The notes beneath the pieces were generated by a model that searched no databases, had not been told where the DNA came from, and saw nothing but the letters and a program-made list of their open reading frames with translations. Below, one piece after another: positions 45,838 through 54,718 of a stretch of 64,000 nt of DNA (its first letter is position 1; each line of letters opens with the position of its first letter). The stretch is from JBFGCT01 sp963825565. Lineage in GTDB: Bacteria; Actinomycetota; Acidimicrobiia; Acidimicrobiales; Ilumatobacteraceae. The translations under genes and the position numbers were made by a program. The DNA is taken from the NCBI GenBank assembly GCA_963825565.1, contig CAWGTW010000010.1, positions 350,042-414,041 on the forward strand. Direction: 5' to 3'.

Positions 45838-47931
45838 TCAGGCGGTGAAGGCCTGGAGGTGGCCGCCGTCGTCGGCCAGGCGCTCCAGGAGCGGTGACAG
45901 CTCCCAGTGGCGGCCGCCGAGCGAGTCGGCGTACCCCCTGATCTTGTCGACGATCTCGCTCAGCCCGATCGAGTCGGCCCAGTACATCGGGCCTCCGCGG
46001 TAGACGGGCCAGCCGTACCCGTTGACCCAGACGACGTCGATGTCGCTGCCCCGGATGGCGATGCCCTCCTCGAGGATCTTGGCGCCTTCGTTGATCATCG
46101 GGTACAGGCAGCGCTCCAGCACCTCCTGATCGCTCACCGTGCGTTGGTCGACGCCCTTGGCGATCGCGAAGTCGCGGATCAACTGCTCGACCTCGGGATC
46201 GGGGGTCGAGGCGCGGGTCTCGGGATCGTAGGTGTAGTAGCCGCGGCCGTTCTTTTGTCCTCGCCGCCCGTTCTCGCACAGCACCTCGCGAACGGTCGAG
46301 CTCGACGATCTCCCCTCGTTCCAACCGATGTCGAGGCCGGCGAGATCGCTCATCGCGAACGGCCCCATCGGGAAGCCGAAGTCGTAGAGCACGCGGTCGA
46401 CCTGCGCCGGTGTGGCGCCCTCCAGGATCATCCGCTCGGCCTCGGCGCCGCGCATGAACAGCATCCGGTTGCCGACGAAGCCCGGACAGACCCCGACCAT
46501 CACGCAGACCTTGCCGATCCGCTTGCCGATCGCCATCGCCGTCGCGACGACCGTGTCACTCGACTTCGCGCCGCGCACGTTCTCCAGCAGTTTCATCACG
46601 TTGGCCGGCGAGAAGAAGTGCATGCCGATCACGCTCTCGGGGCGGGACGTGACGGTGGCGATCTCGTCGATGTCGAGCGCCGACGTGTTCGATGCGAGCA
46701 TTGCACCCGGCTTGCAGATCACGTCGAGCTCGCGGAAGATCGACTTCTTGAGCTCCATGTCCTCGAAGACCGCTTCGATCACGATGTCGCACTCGGCGAA
46801 ATCGGACTTGTCGGTCGAGCCGGTGATCAGGCCCATCCGCTCCTCGACCGCCCCGGGCGGGATCGAACCGCGCGAGGCCGAGCGCTCGTAGTTCTTTCGG
46901 ACGACACCGAGGCCGCGGTCGAGCGCGGCCTGATCCCGCTCGACGATCGTGACCGGGATACCGACGTTGGCGAAGTTCATCGCGATGCCACCGCCCATCG
47001 TCCCCGCGCCGAGGATGCCGCAGCGCTGGATATCGATCGTCGGGGTGTCTCTGTCGATTCCGGGGATCTTGTTCGCTGCGCGCTCGGCGAAGAAGTAGTA
47101 GCGCTGAGCCGCCGACTGAGGGCCGGTGACCAGCTCCATGAACAGCTTCGTCTCGACCTTCATCCCCTCGTCGAACGGCAGGTTCACCGCCGCCTCGACG
47201 CACCGCACGATGTACTCGGGGGCGAGGAAGCCGCGGGTCTTGCGGGCGATCGACTTCCGGAAGTTCGTGAAGACCTCGGTGTCCCCCGCGGCGGCCTCGA
47301 TCTTCTCGTTGCGATCCCGCACCCGGGCAAGCGGCAGGTTCTCGGCCACGGCCCGTTGCGCGAACCCGATGGCGGCGGCTCGCAGCCCATCGAGATCGTG
47401 CCCGCCGATCTCGTCGACGAGGCCCACCTCGAGCGCCTCGTCGGTGCCGATGTGCCGTCCCGAGGTGATCATCTCCAGCGCCTTCTGCACCCCGGTCAGG
47501 CGGGGCAGGCGCTGGGTGCCGCCGGCGCCGGGAAGCAGGCCGAGGTTGACTTCGGGCAGGCCGAACTTGGCCGTCGTCACTGCCACCCGGTAATGCGCGC
47601 AGAGGGCGACTTCGAGGCCGCCGCCCAGCGCAGTCCCGTGGATCGCAGCGATCACGGGGATCGGGGCATCCTCCATCGCTGCCTGCACGTCGTGGAGCCC
47701 GGGACCCTTGGGGGGGCTGCCGAACTCGCTGATGTCGGCGCCGGCGATGAACGTGCGCCCATCGCAGATCACGACGATCGCCGTCGCGCCGCTGTCGATC
47801 GCCTGCGCGATGCCATCGAGTAGCCCCTGCCGGACGTGCCAGCTGAGGGCGTTGACGGGCGGGTTGTCGATGACGAGGAGGGCGATGTCGCCTTCGGTCT
47901 CGAGACGGACGGATTCGGTCAGCGCAGCCAT
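45838..47931 (-). CDS. Fused enoyl-CoA hydratase / 3-hydroxyacyl-CoA dehydrogenase (FadJ/FadB-like)
   Basis: 697 residues. The N-terminal crotonase domain (about 1-190) has AGADISEFG and IHGTALGGGLEVAL plus the catalytic FGLPEVNLGLLPGAGG. The NAD-binding dehydrogenase domain begins with GILGAGTMGGGIAMNFA (about 300), followed by SNTSALDIDEIA and GMHFFSPANVMKLLE with the catalytic His, and C-terminal dehydrogenase domains. It carries out two steps of fatty-acid beta-oxidation. No thiolase gene is adjacent, as in many actinobacteria where this gene is solitary. Confidence 0.94.
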   Translation of the reverse strand: MAALTESVRLETEGDIALLVIDNPPVNALSWHVRQGLLDGIAQAIDSGATAIVVICDGRTFIAGADISEFGSPPKGPGLHDVQAAMEDAPIPVIAAIHGTALGGGLEVALCAHYRVAVTTAKFGLPEVNLGLLPGAGGTQRLPRLTGVQKALEMITSGRHIGTDEALEVGLVDEIGGHDLDGLRAAAIGFAQRAVAENLPLARVRDRNEKIEAAAGDTEVFTNFRKSIARKTRGFLAPEYIVRCVEAAVNLPFDEGMKVETKLFMELVTGPQSAAQRYYFFAERAANKIPGIDRDTPTIDIQRCGILGAGTMGGGIAMNFANVGIPVTIVERDQAALDRGLGVVRKNYERSASRGSIPPGAVEERMGLITGSTDKSDFAECDIVIEAVFEDMELKKSIFRELDVICKPGAMLASNTSALDIDEIATVTSRPESVIGMHFFSPANVMKLLENVRGAKSSDTVVATAMAIGKRIGKVCVMVGVCPGFVGNRMLFMRGAEAERMILEGATPAQVDRVLYDFGFPMGPFAMSDLAGLDIGWNEGRSSSSTVREVLCENGRRGQKNGRGYYTYDPETRASTPDPEVEQLIRDFAIAKGVDQRTVSDQEVLERCLYPMINEGAKILEEGIAIRGSDIDVVWVNGYGWPVYRGGPMYWADSIGLSEIVDKIRGYADSLGGRHWELSPLLERLADDGGHLQAFTA

Positions 47932-48137
47932 CGCGACAGTGAAGCAGTTGGGCCACCGTCGGATCGAACCGCCGACGCCGGGTCGAATCGCCCGCCGACG
48001 TTGGTCGACGCCTCGACGCTCGGTCCGACACCGACCGGTCGCGCGCTGCGCCCGTGCGGCTGGCGAGGGGCTCGGTTCGTCTGGATCGTGGCAAGGTCTC
48101 CCGCCGCGCTCAACCCCGCTCGCCCGCCGACCGAAGA
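47932..48137. other. Short intergenic stretch, nothing recognised
   Basis: About 200 bases between divergent genes. I see no TANNNT hexamer at the usual distance from either start. Confidence 0.3.
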
Positions 48138-48488
48138 ATGGGCGTGAGCGTTCAGCGCGATTCCGTCGCCGAAGCGCGGGCCGATTGTGAGATCGGACCC
48201 GGCACGATCCTGGTCAGCCCATCGGGTCAGGTCCGGATCGTCCGCTCCCGCACTGCGGACCAGACCGGCTGGAACTGCGCCGACGGTGCGGCGATCCGCG
48301 ACGAGATCGCCCTCGATCCCGACCGGTGGAACGTGTTCACCCCGGCGCAACTGGCCGCCGATCTGGCACTGGCCGCGGAGCTTCGCGAACTCGGCGGTCA
48401 TCGCGCCCTCGGCGGTGGTCTGGCGACCTGGGACGCGTGTTCCGGCCGCCCGTGCGTGCTGCCCAGGCTGGCCAAGCTCGCCCTCTGA
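48138..48488 (+). CDS. Hypothetical protein
   Basis: 116 residues, no membrane segment or signal peptide. Visible stretches are IGPGTILVSPSGQVRIVRSR, NCADGAAIRDEIALDPDRWN, FTPAQLAADLALAAELRELG and a Cys-containing end (WDACSGRPCVLP). Codon usage follows the local coding pattern. I do not recognise a family. An in-frame GTG at 48054 region or ATG 48054 could extend it, but ATG 48138 gives the more protein-like start. Confidence 0.5.
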   Translation: MGVSVQRDSVAEARADCEIGPGTILVSPSGQVRIVRSRTADQTGWNCADGAAIRDEIALDPDRWNVFTPAQLAADLALAAELRELGGHRALGGGLATWDACSGRPCVLPRLAKLAL

Positions 48489-48650
48489 TCCGACTCGCCT
48501 CACCGCCGCCTCGGCCCGCGCCGATGGCCGTCGTGTGCCGCTACCGCGGGATACGGTCACGTCACGTACGCCAACCAGCCGACGCCGGCTCACCGCCGCC
48601 CTGCCATCTCCCTCCTCGAGCGTGCCGATGCGCTGTCCGCACGCTCGACG

Positions 48651-49457
48651 TTGACCATCGCCATCGGGCTCGGGCTGGTCGTCGTCCTGGCCGACCTGAT
48701 CACTGGCGAGGAGCTCTCGTTCTCGATCTTCTACGTCGCGCCGATCTCGATCGTCGCCTGGCGGCTGGGTCGGATCCCGGGTCTCGTCGCTGCGGCGGTC
48801 GCCGCCACCGCCTGGTACGTCGTCGAGCTGCTGAACGAGCGGGTGTACTCCCAGAGTTTGATCCCCCTCTGGAACGGGCTGGTCCGCCTGGGCTTCTTCG
48901 CGATCATCACCCAACTGCTGGTCACCATCCATGAGGCGCTCCGGCTGCAGGAGGTGCAGGCCCGGCTCGATCCGCTGACCGGCCTGCTGAACCGGCGGGG
49001 GTTCGTCGAGCGTGCCGAGATCGAGTTCGCCCGTTCCGAGCGAGCGCAGTACCCGGTCACGATCGGCTACTTCGACATCGACGAGTTCAAACGGCTCAAC
49101 GACACCGCAGGTCACGCCGCCGGCGACGAGGCGCTCCGGGAGGCAGGTTCGATCGCGATCGCCCTGCTCCGGCGGGTCGACGTGGTGGGCAGGATGGGCG
49201 GGGACGAGTTCGCGCTGCTGCTCCCTGAGACGGCAGGGGCCGAGGCCCGGCTCGTCGTCGAGCGGCTGCGCATCGGTCTGGCGAAGGTCACCGACGAGAC
49301 CGGGGTCGGCTTCTCGTTCGGTGTGGTGACCTTCGAGCGGCCGCCCGGCACGGTCGGTCTCGCGCTCGACCGAGCCGATGCACTGATGTACGCCGCGAAG
49401 GTCGCCGGCCCCAACGCGGTGCGCTACGCGACCGAGCCGGTCGCCGATTCGTCGTGA
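48651..49457 (+). CDS. Membrane-bound diguanylate cyclase (GGDEF)
   Basis: 268 residues. Three to four membrane helices fill the first 95 residues (TIAIGLGLVVVLADLITG, LIPLWNGLVRLGFFAIITQ). A short coiled linker leads to a GGDEF domain (about 110-260) with DPLTGLLNRRGFVE, FDIDEFKRLNDTAGH and an intact RMGGDEFALLLPE site. It should make c-di-GMP at the membrane. No RxxD inhibitory site is clear. The start is uncertain: TTG 48651 is the only start-like codon near the first helix, and the frame stays open for another 100 bases upstream without ATG or GTG. Confidence 0.85.
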   Translation: MTIAIGLGLVVVLADLITGEELSFSIFYVAPISIVAWRLGRIPGLVAAAVAATAWYVVELLNERVYSQSLIPLWNGLVRLGFFAIITQLLVTIHEALRLQEVQARLDPLTGLLNRRGFVERAEIEFARSERAQYPVTIGYFDIDEFKRLNDTAGHAAGDEALREAGSIAIALLRRVDVVGRMGGDEFALLLPETAGAEARLVVERLRIGLAKVTDETGVGFSFGVVTFERPPGTVGLALDRADALMYAAKVAGPNAVRYATEPVADSS

Positions 49458-49720
49458 CGATCCGGCCATGCTGATCGCCTCGCGATGATCGGTTGACGTT
49501 GATCGGATGACCCTGATCGGTTGGCATTGATCCGTTGACCCGGAGATCCGTTGACGACGGTTCGGTCGTGCGGATCCGGTGACGATGGTCCAGTCGCGAT
49601 GGTCGGGTCGTGGCGGCCCCGGTCGTGATCGTCGGGTCGGGAAGGTCCGGTCGTGATGGTCGACGGGTCCGGCGCCGTTGCGATCGCCGCGCTGATCGAT
49701 CGGGGTGCGATGATCGTGCG
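49458..49720. other. Intergenic region with degenerate short repeats
   Basis: About 260 bases rich in variants of TGATCGGTTGAC and GGTCGTGATGGTC. The clearest copies are listed separately. Confidence 0.5.
49484..49555 (+). repeat. 14-bp imperfect tandem repeat, four to five copies
   Basis: Units GATGATCGGTTGAC, GTTGATCGGATGAC, CCTGATCGGTTGGC and ATTGATCCGTTGAC follow each other exactly from 49484 to 49539, then a longer variant CCGGAGATCCGTTGAC. Confidence 0.75.
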
Positions 49721-51112
49721 ATGCATGACGACCCTCGCCGTCGACCGCTCGGGACGGTGACCGAGCCGGCGCGAGAGATCGATGTCGTCCACGAGACCGA
49801 CGTGCTCGTGGTCGGATCGGGGCCGGCGGGGTTGGCCGCAGCTCTCGCCGCGGCCCGGGCTGGCATCGAGGTGTCGCTCGTCGAGCGGTTCGGGTGCTTC
49901 GGCGGCAACATCACGACCGTGGGCGTCGAGGGGATGGCGTGGTACCGCCATGAGGAGACCGTCGAGGCCGACGGCATCGGCCGGGAGTTCGAGACGCGGG
50001 CACACGCCATGGGCGCGGCGGTGCCCGAGAGCCAGTCGCAGTCGTTCGAGATCGACGCCGAGGGGTTCAAGGTCGTCGCCGACGTGCTGGTCGAGGAAGC
50101 CGGCGTCCATCCAATGCTGCATCGCAGCTTCGTCTCGCCCCTGATGGACGGCCGGCGGGTCATCGGGATCATCACCGAGTCGAAGGCGGGTCGCGAGGCG
50201 ATCCGCGCCCGGCGGGTCATCGACGCGACCGGTGACGCCGATGTCGCCCATCGCGCCGGCGCACCGACGCACCTGACGCCGCGCGAGCAGATGATGGCGG
50301 CGTCGGTGATGTTCCACCTCGCCGGGGTCGACAAGCGGGCGTTCGTCGAGGGCGTGGCCGCCGACCCGCAGACCTACCGGGATTGGGAGGGTAATGGCGC
50401 GTGGGACATCGAGACGTCGGGCAAGGAGGACGAGATGTTCTCGCCGTTCCTTCACAAGCCGTTCGCCAAGGCGATCGCCGACGGCGTCATCCCGGACAAC
50501 CTGGCGACCCTTGCGGGGACGTGGGGCGCGATCCACGACAGCGGCGAGCTGACGTACCTGAACGTCGTCCACCTGCCGGGGATCGACGGCACGGACCCCG
50601 ACGATCTGACCCGCGGCGAGATCGAAGGACGCCGCCAGGCGATGGCCGCGGTCGAGGCGCTTCGTCACGCGACCCCGGGCTGTGGGTCGGCGCGGTTGCG
50701 CAACTTCGGGATGACGCTCGGCATTCGCGACACGCGCAAGATCGACGCGGTCTACAACATGACCGAGCACGACGTCCGCGAGCAGGCGACGTTCGACGAC
50801 ACGATCGGCATCTATCCCGAGTTCATCGACGGCTACGGGATCCTGATCCTGCCGACGACCGGGCGGTACTTCCAGCTGCCGTACCGCAATCTGCTGCCGA
50901 AGGGCGTGGACGACCTGCTCGTCGCCGGGCGCTCGTCCGGCGGTGACCGGGTGTCGCACGCGGCGACGCGCAACATGTCGTGCTGCGCCGTGCTCGGCCA
51001 GGGCGCAGGTGTTGCCGCGGCCGTGTCACTGCACACGTCTCGCCCGCTGGCCGAGGTCGACGTGGAAGCCGTCCAGCGCGAGCTCACGCGCCAAGGAGTT
51101 CGCCTGCGCTGA
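49721..51112 (+). CDS. FAD-dependent oxidoreductase (FAD_oxidored family)
   Basis: 463 residues. The dinucleotide-binding motif VLVVGSGPAGLAAALAAARAG (GxGxxG) is near residue 28, followed by FGCFGGNITTVGVEGM, RVIDATGDADVAHRAG, and a C-terminal FAD segment DDLLVAGRSSGGDRVSHAATR and CCAVLGQGAGVAAA. The family includes proteins linked to xanthan lyase and to unknown redox reactions; the substrate is not known. ATG 49721 is chosen because residues upstream are Arg-rich and not protein-like. Confidence 0.85.
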   Translation: MHDDPRRRPLGTVTEPAREIDVVHETDVLVVGSGPAGLAAALAAARAGIEVSLVERFGCFGGNITTVGVEGMAWYRHEETVEADGIGREFETRAHAMGAAVPESQSQSFEIDAEGFKVVADVLVEEAGVHPMLHRSFVSPLMDGRRVIGIITESKAGREAIRARRVIDATGDADVAHRAGAPTHLTPREQMMAASVMFHLAGVDKRAFVEGVAADPQTYRDWEGNGAWDIETSGKEDEMFSPFLHKPFAKAIADGVIPDNLATLAGTWGAIHDSGELTYLNVVHLPGIDGTDPDDLTRGEIEGRRQAMAAVEALRHATPGCGSARLRNFGMTLGIRDTRKIDAVYNMTEHDVREQATFDDTIGIYPEFIDGYGILILPTTGRYFQLPYRNLLPKGVDDLLVAGRSSGGDRVSHAATRNMSCCAVLGQGAGVAAAVSLHTSRPLAEVDVEAVQRELTRQGVRLR

Positions 51113-51139
51113 CAGCACACCAGCGCCGAGAGGGATGTG

Positions 51140-52474
51140 TCAGACGATCGACACCGTCAGCTCGAAGGTGGCGTTGCCTCGCGTGCCGCCGACGACGATC
51201 TTGTACTCGCCGCTCTCGGGCAGGACGATGTCGGCGTCGGTCGCCTCGAGCTGAATCGGTGGCCCGCTCGGCGGGTACACGTCGAACACCGCGTTGTCCT
51301 CGAGCGACGTGATCGCCAGCGACATCGTCTGACCGGCACCCGCGCCGAGGAAGTACACATTGCGGTCGCCGCGCACGACACCACCGCTGATCGTCGTGCC
51401 CGATGTGCCCGGGTCGAAGCGGACCACCTCGGCCTCGTAGTACCTGCCGACGAAGAGCTCGAAGTCGGCGTCCGCCGCGGTTGCGGCGACCGGGATCCCG
51501 TACGTGCCGGACTCGGGGAGATAGCTGATGCTGTCGGTGGTGTCCGACGCGAGCAGCGCACCGCTCGGGCTGATCACCGAGTGGACCACGCCCGAGTCGC
51601 TGGGCGAGACCGAGACGAACAGGGCCGAGCCGGCATCCGCGTTCAGGAGGTAGGTGAGTGCCTGGCCGGCCGCCAGGCTGCCGTCGGTGATCGAGGAGGA
51701 ATCGCCGGGGAAGAACTCGACGACGGCGAAACCCGGGGCGATCGTCCCGCTGCTGTCGGTGTCGAGCTCTCCGTCGTCGCTCTCGGACAGCTCCTGGCAG
51801 CTCGACACCAGCGCGTCGGCCACCGAGCAGAAGACGATCCACCCCGGGCCGAGCTGCACCTGGAACGCGAACTCGTCGCGGTATTGGGACGCGATGTCCG
51901 GCCTCGGGTCCCAGGGATCGAACAGGGAGATCGCTTCCTCCGGGGCAAGGGCCTCGGCCGCCCCGCGGTCTCCGGCGGCGAGCGCGGCGAGGAACGCGTC
52001 GATCGCCTCGTCGTTCGGGGTCACGCCGAGGTCGATGTCGTCGTGCGGTACGCCACTCGGGTCACCCTCGAACAGTTCCTCGCACGACAGGACTCGGCCA
52101 TCGCCGACCGTGCAGGCGACGATCCAGCCGGGTCCCGGTTGCACTTGGAAGAGGTTGCCGTCCCGGTAGTTCGTGGTGATGCCGGGGTGTGCTTCCCAGG
52201 GTTCGAACGGGATCAGCGCCTCGGGCGGAGCGAGTGCCTCGGCGGCTGCCCGGTCGCCGGTGTCGAGCGCAGCGACGAAGGCCGCGACCACCTCGTCGTC
52301 GGACGCCGTTGCCGCATCGCTGGCCGGAGCTGCGCCGGTCGCCGCAGGGGGCGCGCTGGTCGTGCCACCGCCGTCGGATCCGCACGCCGCGGCGACCATG
52401 ACGAGCGCGGCGGCAACGGCCGGGATGCGCGCCGAAGCTCGTGATGTGTGAACGCTGTTCGCGCGCTGAAACAT
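51140..52474 (-). CDS. Secreted lipoprotein with internal repeat and PPC-like beta domains
   Basis: 444 residues. A signal peptide ends in the lipobox VAAAC; an Ala/Thr linker follows. Two homologous modules of about 75 residues come next: AALDTGDRAAAEALAPPEAL with VQPGPGWIVACTVGDG, and AALAAGDRGAAEALAPEEAI with VQLGPGWIVFCSVADA. The C-terminal half has two beta-sandwich modules of the pre-peptidase C-terminal kind (YLLNADAGSALFVSVSPSDS; LPESGEYKIVVGG). The function is unknown; probably a surface-bound binding protein. The ribosome binding site AGGAGAG fixes the start. Confidence 0.75.
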   Translation of the reverse strand: MFQRANSVHTSRASARIPAVAAALVMVAAACGSDGGGTTSAPPAATGAAPASDAATASDDEVVAAFVAALDTGDRAAAEALAPPEALIPFEPWEAHPGITTNYRDGNLFQVQPGPGWIVACTVGDGRVLSCEELFEGDPSGVPHDDIDLGVTPNDEAIDAFLAALAAGDRGAAEALAPEEAISLFDPWDPRPDIASQYRDEFAFQVQLGPGWIVFCSVADALVSSCQELSESDDGELDTDSSGTIAPGFAVVEFFPGDSSSITDGSLAAGQALTYLLNADAGSALFVSVSPSDSGVVHSVISPSGALLASDTTDSISYLPESGTYGIPVAATAADADFELFVGRYYEAEVVRFDPGTSGTTISGGVVRGDRNVYFLGAGAGQTMSLAITSLEDNAVFDVYPPSGPPIQLEATDADIVLPESGEYKIVVGGTRGNATFELTVSIV

Positions 52475-52768
52475 GGTGCTCTCCTGCCTTCGAAGTATCG
52501 GCACCCTAACCGCCACTTTCTGCCGCTTCGCGGCGGCCCGCATCGGGGCTCATCTGCCGAGGCGGTGAGCGGTCGGGCGTGTTCGTGCTGTGCAAGCGGG
52601 AAGGTCGTCGCGTCGCACCGATGTCCGGGACCGCAGGGACGTTCGGCCCTGAGCGCACGATTGCCGGCGGCGCACGGTGTTGGTGTGGCTGGCGCCGCGC
52701 TGGTCGCAGGAAGGCGCAGTGATCTCGCATCCCAGCGCGACGAGTACGCCTGTGGCCGGCCACCGCTG

Positions 52769-53449
52769 ATGTGTTTCTCGGCCGAAGTGGACCTCGTCGC
52801 CGGCATCGCGATCAGTGCAATCGGCATCGATGCGCTGCGCCACGTCCACCGGAGGGCCGAGTGGCCGCTCGCCGCACTGCCCGTCGTGCTCGGTGTCCAC
52901 CAGTTGATCGAGGCGGCGCTGTGGCTCGGGCTCGAGGGGCGGCTCGACGAATGGGTGGTCGAGCCGGCGCGATTGGTCTACCTCGCCATCGCGTTCGGCC
53001 TCCTGCCCGTGCTCGTACCGATCGCCGTCGGGGCGGTCGAGCCGGTGCCGGACCTGCGGCGGACGACGATCTTCGCAACGATCGGTGCCGGCGTCGCGAT
53101 CGCCCTGATGTACGCCGTGGTGCGGGGTCCGATCACGGCACGCATCGATGGGCGGCACATCGCGTACCACGTCGAGTTGTGGCGCGGCGGCATCCTGGTG
53201 CTGCTGTACGTGGTCGCCACGTGCGGGTCGCTCTTGCTGTCGACGCACCGTCATGTGCGGTGGTTCGGAGCGGTCAACATCGTCGTCGTCGCGCTGCTGG
53301 CGTGGCTCGACCAGAACGCCTTCATCTCGCTGTGGTGCGCCTGGGCGGCGGTGACGAGCGTGGCGATCGCCGTCCATCTCCGAGCAGGCTCCGAGCCGGC
53401 CTCGCTCGGAGTTGGTCACCCTCGAACCGGCGTGAGCGCTGTGTTCTGA
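52769..53449 (+). CDS. DUF6629-like multi-helix membrane protein
   Basis: 226 residues with about seven hydrophobic helices. It begins MCFSAEVDLVAGIAISAIG, the hallmark of a family annotated DUF6629, and has HQLIEAALWLGLEG and a late SLWCAWAAVTSVAIA. The function is unknown. ATG 52769 is chosen because of the conserved MCFSA start; residues upstream do not look like protein. Confidence 0.8.
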   Translation: MCFSAEVDLVAGIAISAIGIDALRHVHRRAEWPLAALPVVLGVHQLIEAALWLGLEGRLDEWVVEPARLVYLAIAFGLLPVLVPIAVGAVEPVPDLRRTTIFATIGAGVAIALMYAVVRGPITARIDGRHIAYHVELWRGGILVLLYVVATCGSLLLSTHRHVRWFGAVNIVVVALLAWLDQNAFISLWCAWAAVTSVAIAVHLRAGSEPASLGVGHPRTGVSAVF

Positions 53450-53529
53450 GGCCTCCAGGCGGCGTTCGGGCGGTGCCGCTGTCGTAGCGTGGGGCATCCG
53501 CCGATGGGAGCTGCCGAAGGGAGCTATCG

Positions 53530-53946
53530 ATGCCAACGATCACCGTCACGCTGTCCGCGTCGGGTGACGACACGATGTCCGACGCCACGATCCGCGACCA
53601 TCGCATCGTCATCGACCGCCCCGCCGCCAAGGGCGGGCGCGATGCCGGGCCGATGGGCGGGGAGCTGCTGCTCGCCGCACTCGGTGGCTGCTTCGCGTCG
53701 AACCTGCTCGCTGCGGCGCGCGAGCGGGGCTCCGACGTCGGGAACGTGTCGGTCTCGATCGTCGGCGAACTCGCCGCCGCACCGGCCCGCTACGAGTCGA
53801 TCGCCATGCAGGTCAGCAGCGACGCCTGCCCTCCCGACGAGTTCGCCCATCTCGTGTTGATCTCCGAACGGGGCTGCATCGTCGCCAACACCCTCCGCCG
53901 CGACGTGGACCTGTCGGTGGTCGCGGCTTCGACCGCCGGCGCCTGA
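53530..53946 (+). CDS. OsmC/Ohr family peroxide-reducing protein
   Basis: 138 residues. Both redox cysteines are in place: LLAALGGCFASNLLAAA and ERGCIVANTL. The family reduces organic hydroperoxides with lipoyl or other thiol donors. The front part has the beta strands DHRIVIDRP and the loop GGRDAGPMGGELLL. A ribosome binding site GAAGGGAG stands before ATG 53530, with TAGCGT further upstream at about 53486. Confidence 0.88.
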   Translation: MPTITVTLSASGDDTMSDATIRDHRIVIDRPAAKGGRDAGPMGGELLLAALGGCFASNLLAAARERGSDVGNVSVSIVGELAAAPARYESIAMQVSSDACPPDEFAHLVLISERGCIVANTLRRDVDLSVVAASTAGA

Positions 53947-53954
53947 CCGCCGGC
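53935..53954 (+). terminator. 7-bp GC hairpin at the end of the OsmC gene
   Basis: GCCGGCG (53935-53941), loop CCTGAC containing the stop codon, CGCCGGC (53948-53954). No U tract. Confidence 0.35.
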
Positions 53955-54174
53955 TCGGGTAAGCGGCGTTCGACGGCGGTCGCATGGTCGTCCGGTTCGG
54001 GGTCGGGGTGGTTCTGTGGGTGTCGGCGCCTGGCCGTCGGTTCGGGTTGCGGCCCGTGCCCTCCACGACCGCCGCCGTCCGCGCCAGGCCCAGCAACGGG
54101 GGAAGAACGCACTGAGCCGGTCGGGTGGGGAGCTCGACCAGCTCACCCACTGACCGGGGATGCCCGATCGACGG

Positions 54175-54203
54175 TTGTGAAGCGCGAGGACGGCACGTAA
54201 AGT
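54175..54203 (+). promoter_or_regulatory. tRNA promoter TTGTGA-N17-TAAAGT
   Basis: A -35 TTGTGA (54175-54180) and a -10 TAAAGT (54198-54203) are exactly 17 bases apart. The predicted transcription start lies a few bases before the tRNA 5' end. Confidence 0.65.
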
Positions 54204-54218
54204 GGGGAGGCAATTCGA

Positions 54219-54295
<77 letters not shown>

Positions 54296-54299
54296 ACGA

Positions 54300-54333
54300 A
54301 AGCCCTGGTAGATCGCAAGATCTGCCAGGGCTT
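54300..54333 (+). terminator. Strong hairpin after the tRNA
   Basis: AGCCCTGG-T-AGATC, tetraloop GCAA, GATCT-G-CCAGGGCT, followed by TCTTCG. 13 Watson-Crick pairs plus one T-G pair, and a short pyrimidine run, fit an intrinsic terminator. Confidence 0.75.
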
Positions 54334-54352
54334 CTTCGCGTCACGGGGCCGA

Positions 54353-54387
54353 TCTTCTAACCATTCTTCTAACCATGTGGTTAGAAG
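54353..54387. promoter_or_regulatory. Three CTTCTAACCA half-sites, two as a perfect palindrome
   Basis: CTTCTAACCA occurs at 54354-54363 and 54366-54375, and its exact reverse complement at 54378-54387 with a 2-base gap to the second copy. It stands at the left edge of the low-GC segment just after the tRNA. It may be an operator or an integrase arm-type binding site. Confidence 0.5.
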
Positions 54388-54389
54388 CT

Positions 54390-54718
54390 GAGTGCGCGAA
54401 ACGGCGATCCGCGGGGAGTTTCTCCATAACGCGCCAGCGCACAATCAGCTTGGCCGGCCGCGTCAATCAACCGGGCGTTGCGCCAGGTTCGAGGAGCTGA
54501 TGCCTGGACTCGACCCGGCCGACTGCGATCCCCTACTGATACGGCTGCCGAGTACGAACGCCTCTGGGCCAACGCCCGCGTGGCTGTGTGTCGGCACTCC
54601 ATGACGCTGCGAAACTTGGGAGTCCGCAGGCGGCGGTCGAGGCCTACCCGAGCCAGCTCGACGTGCTTAGAGCCCCGCTAGTCTCAAGATGCCGGACTGA
54701 TTGGCGGATAGGAGCAGA
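54390..54718. other. Low-GC stretch without a supported gene
   Basis: About 330 bases. Short open frames exist but none has family-like sequence. A TAGTCT hexamer (54679-54684) lies 35 bases before the kinase start. Confidence 0.4.

Noticed and set aside
48541..48651. An upstream start for the diguanylate cyclase
   Set aside because: The frame is open but has no ATG, GTG or ribosome binding site; a TACGGT at 48552 has no start codon at the usual distance.
54390..54718. One or two small genes before the kinase
   Set aside because: The short frames overlap, have no ribosome binding site and no protein-like pattern.
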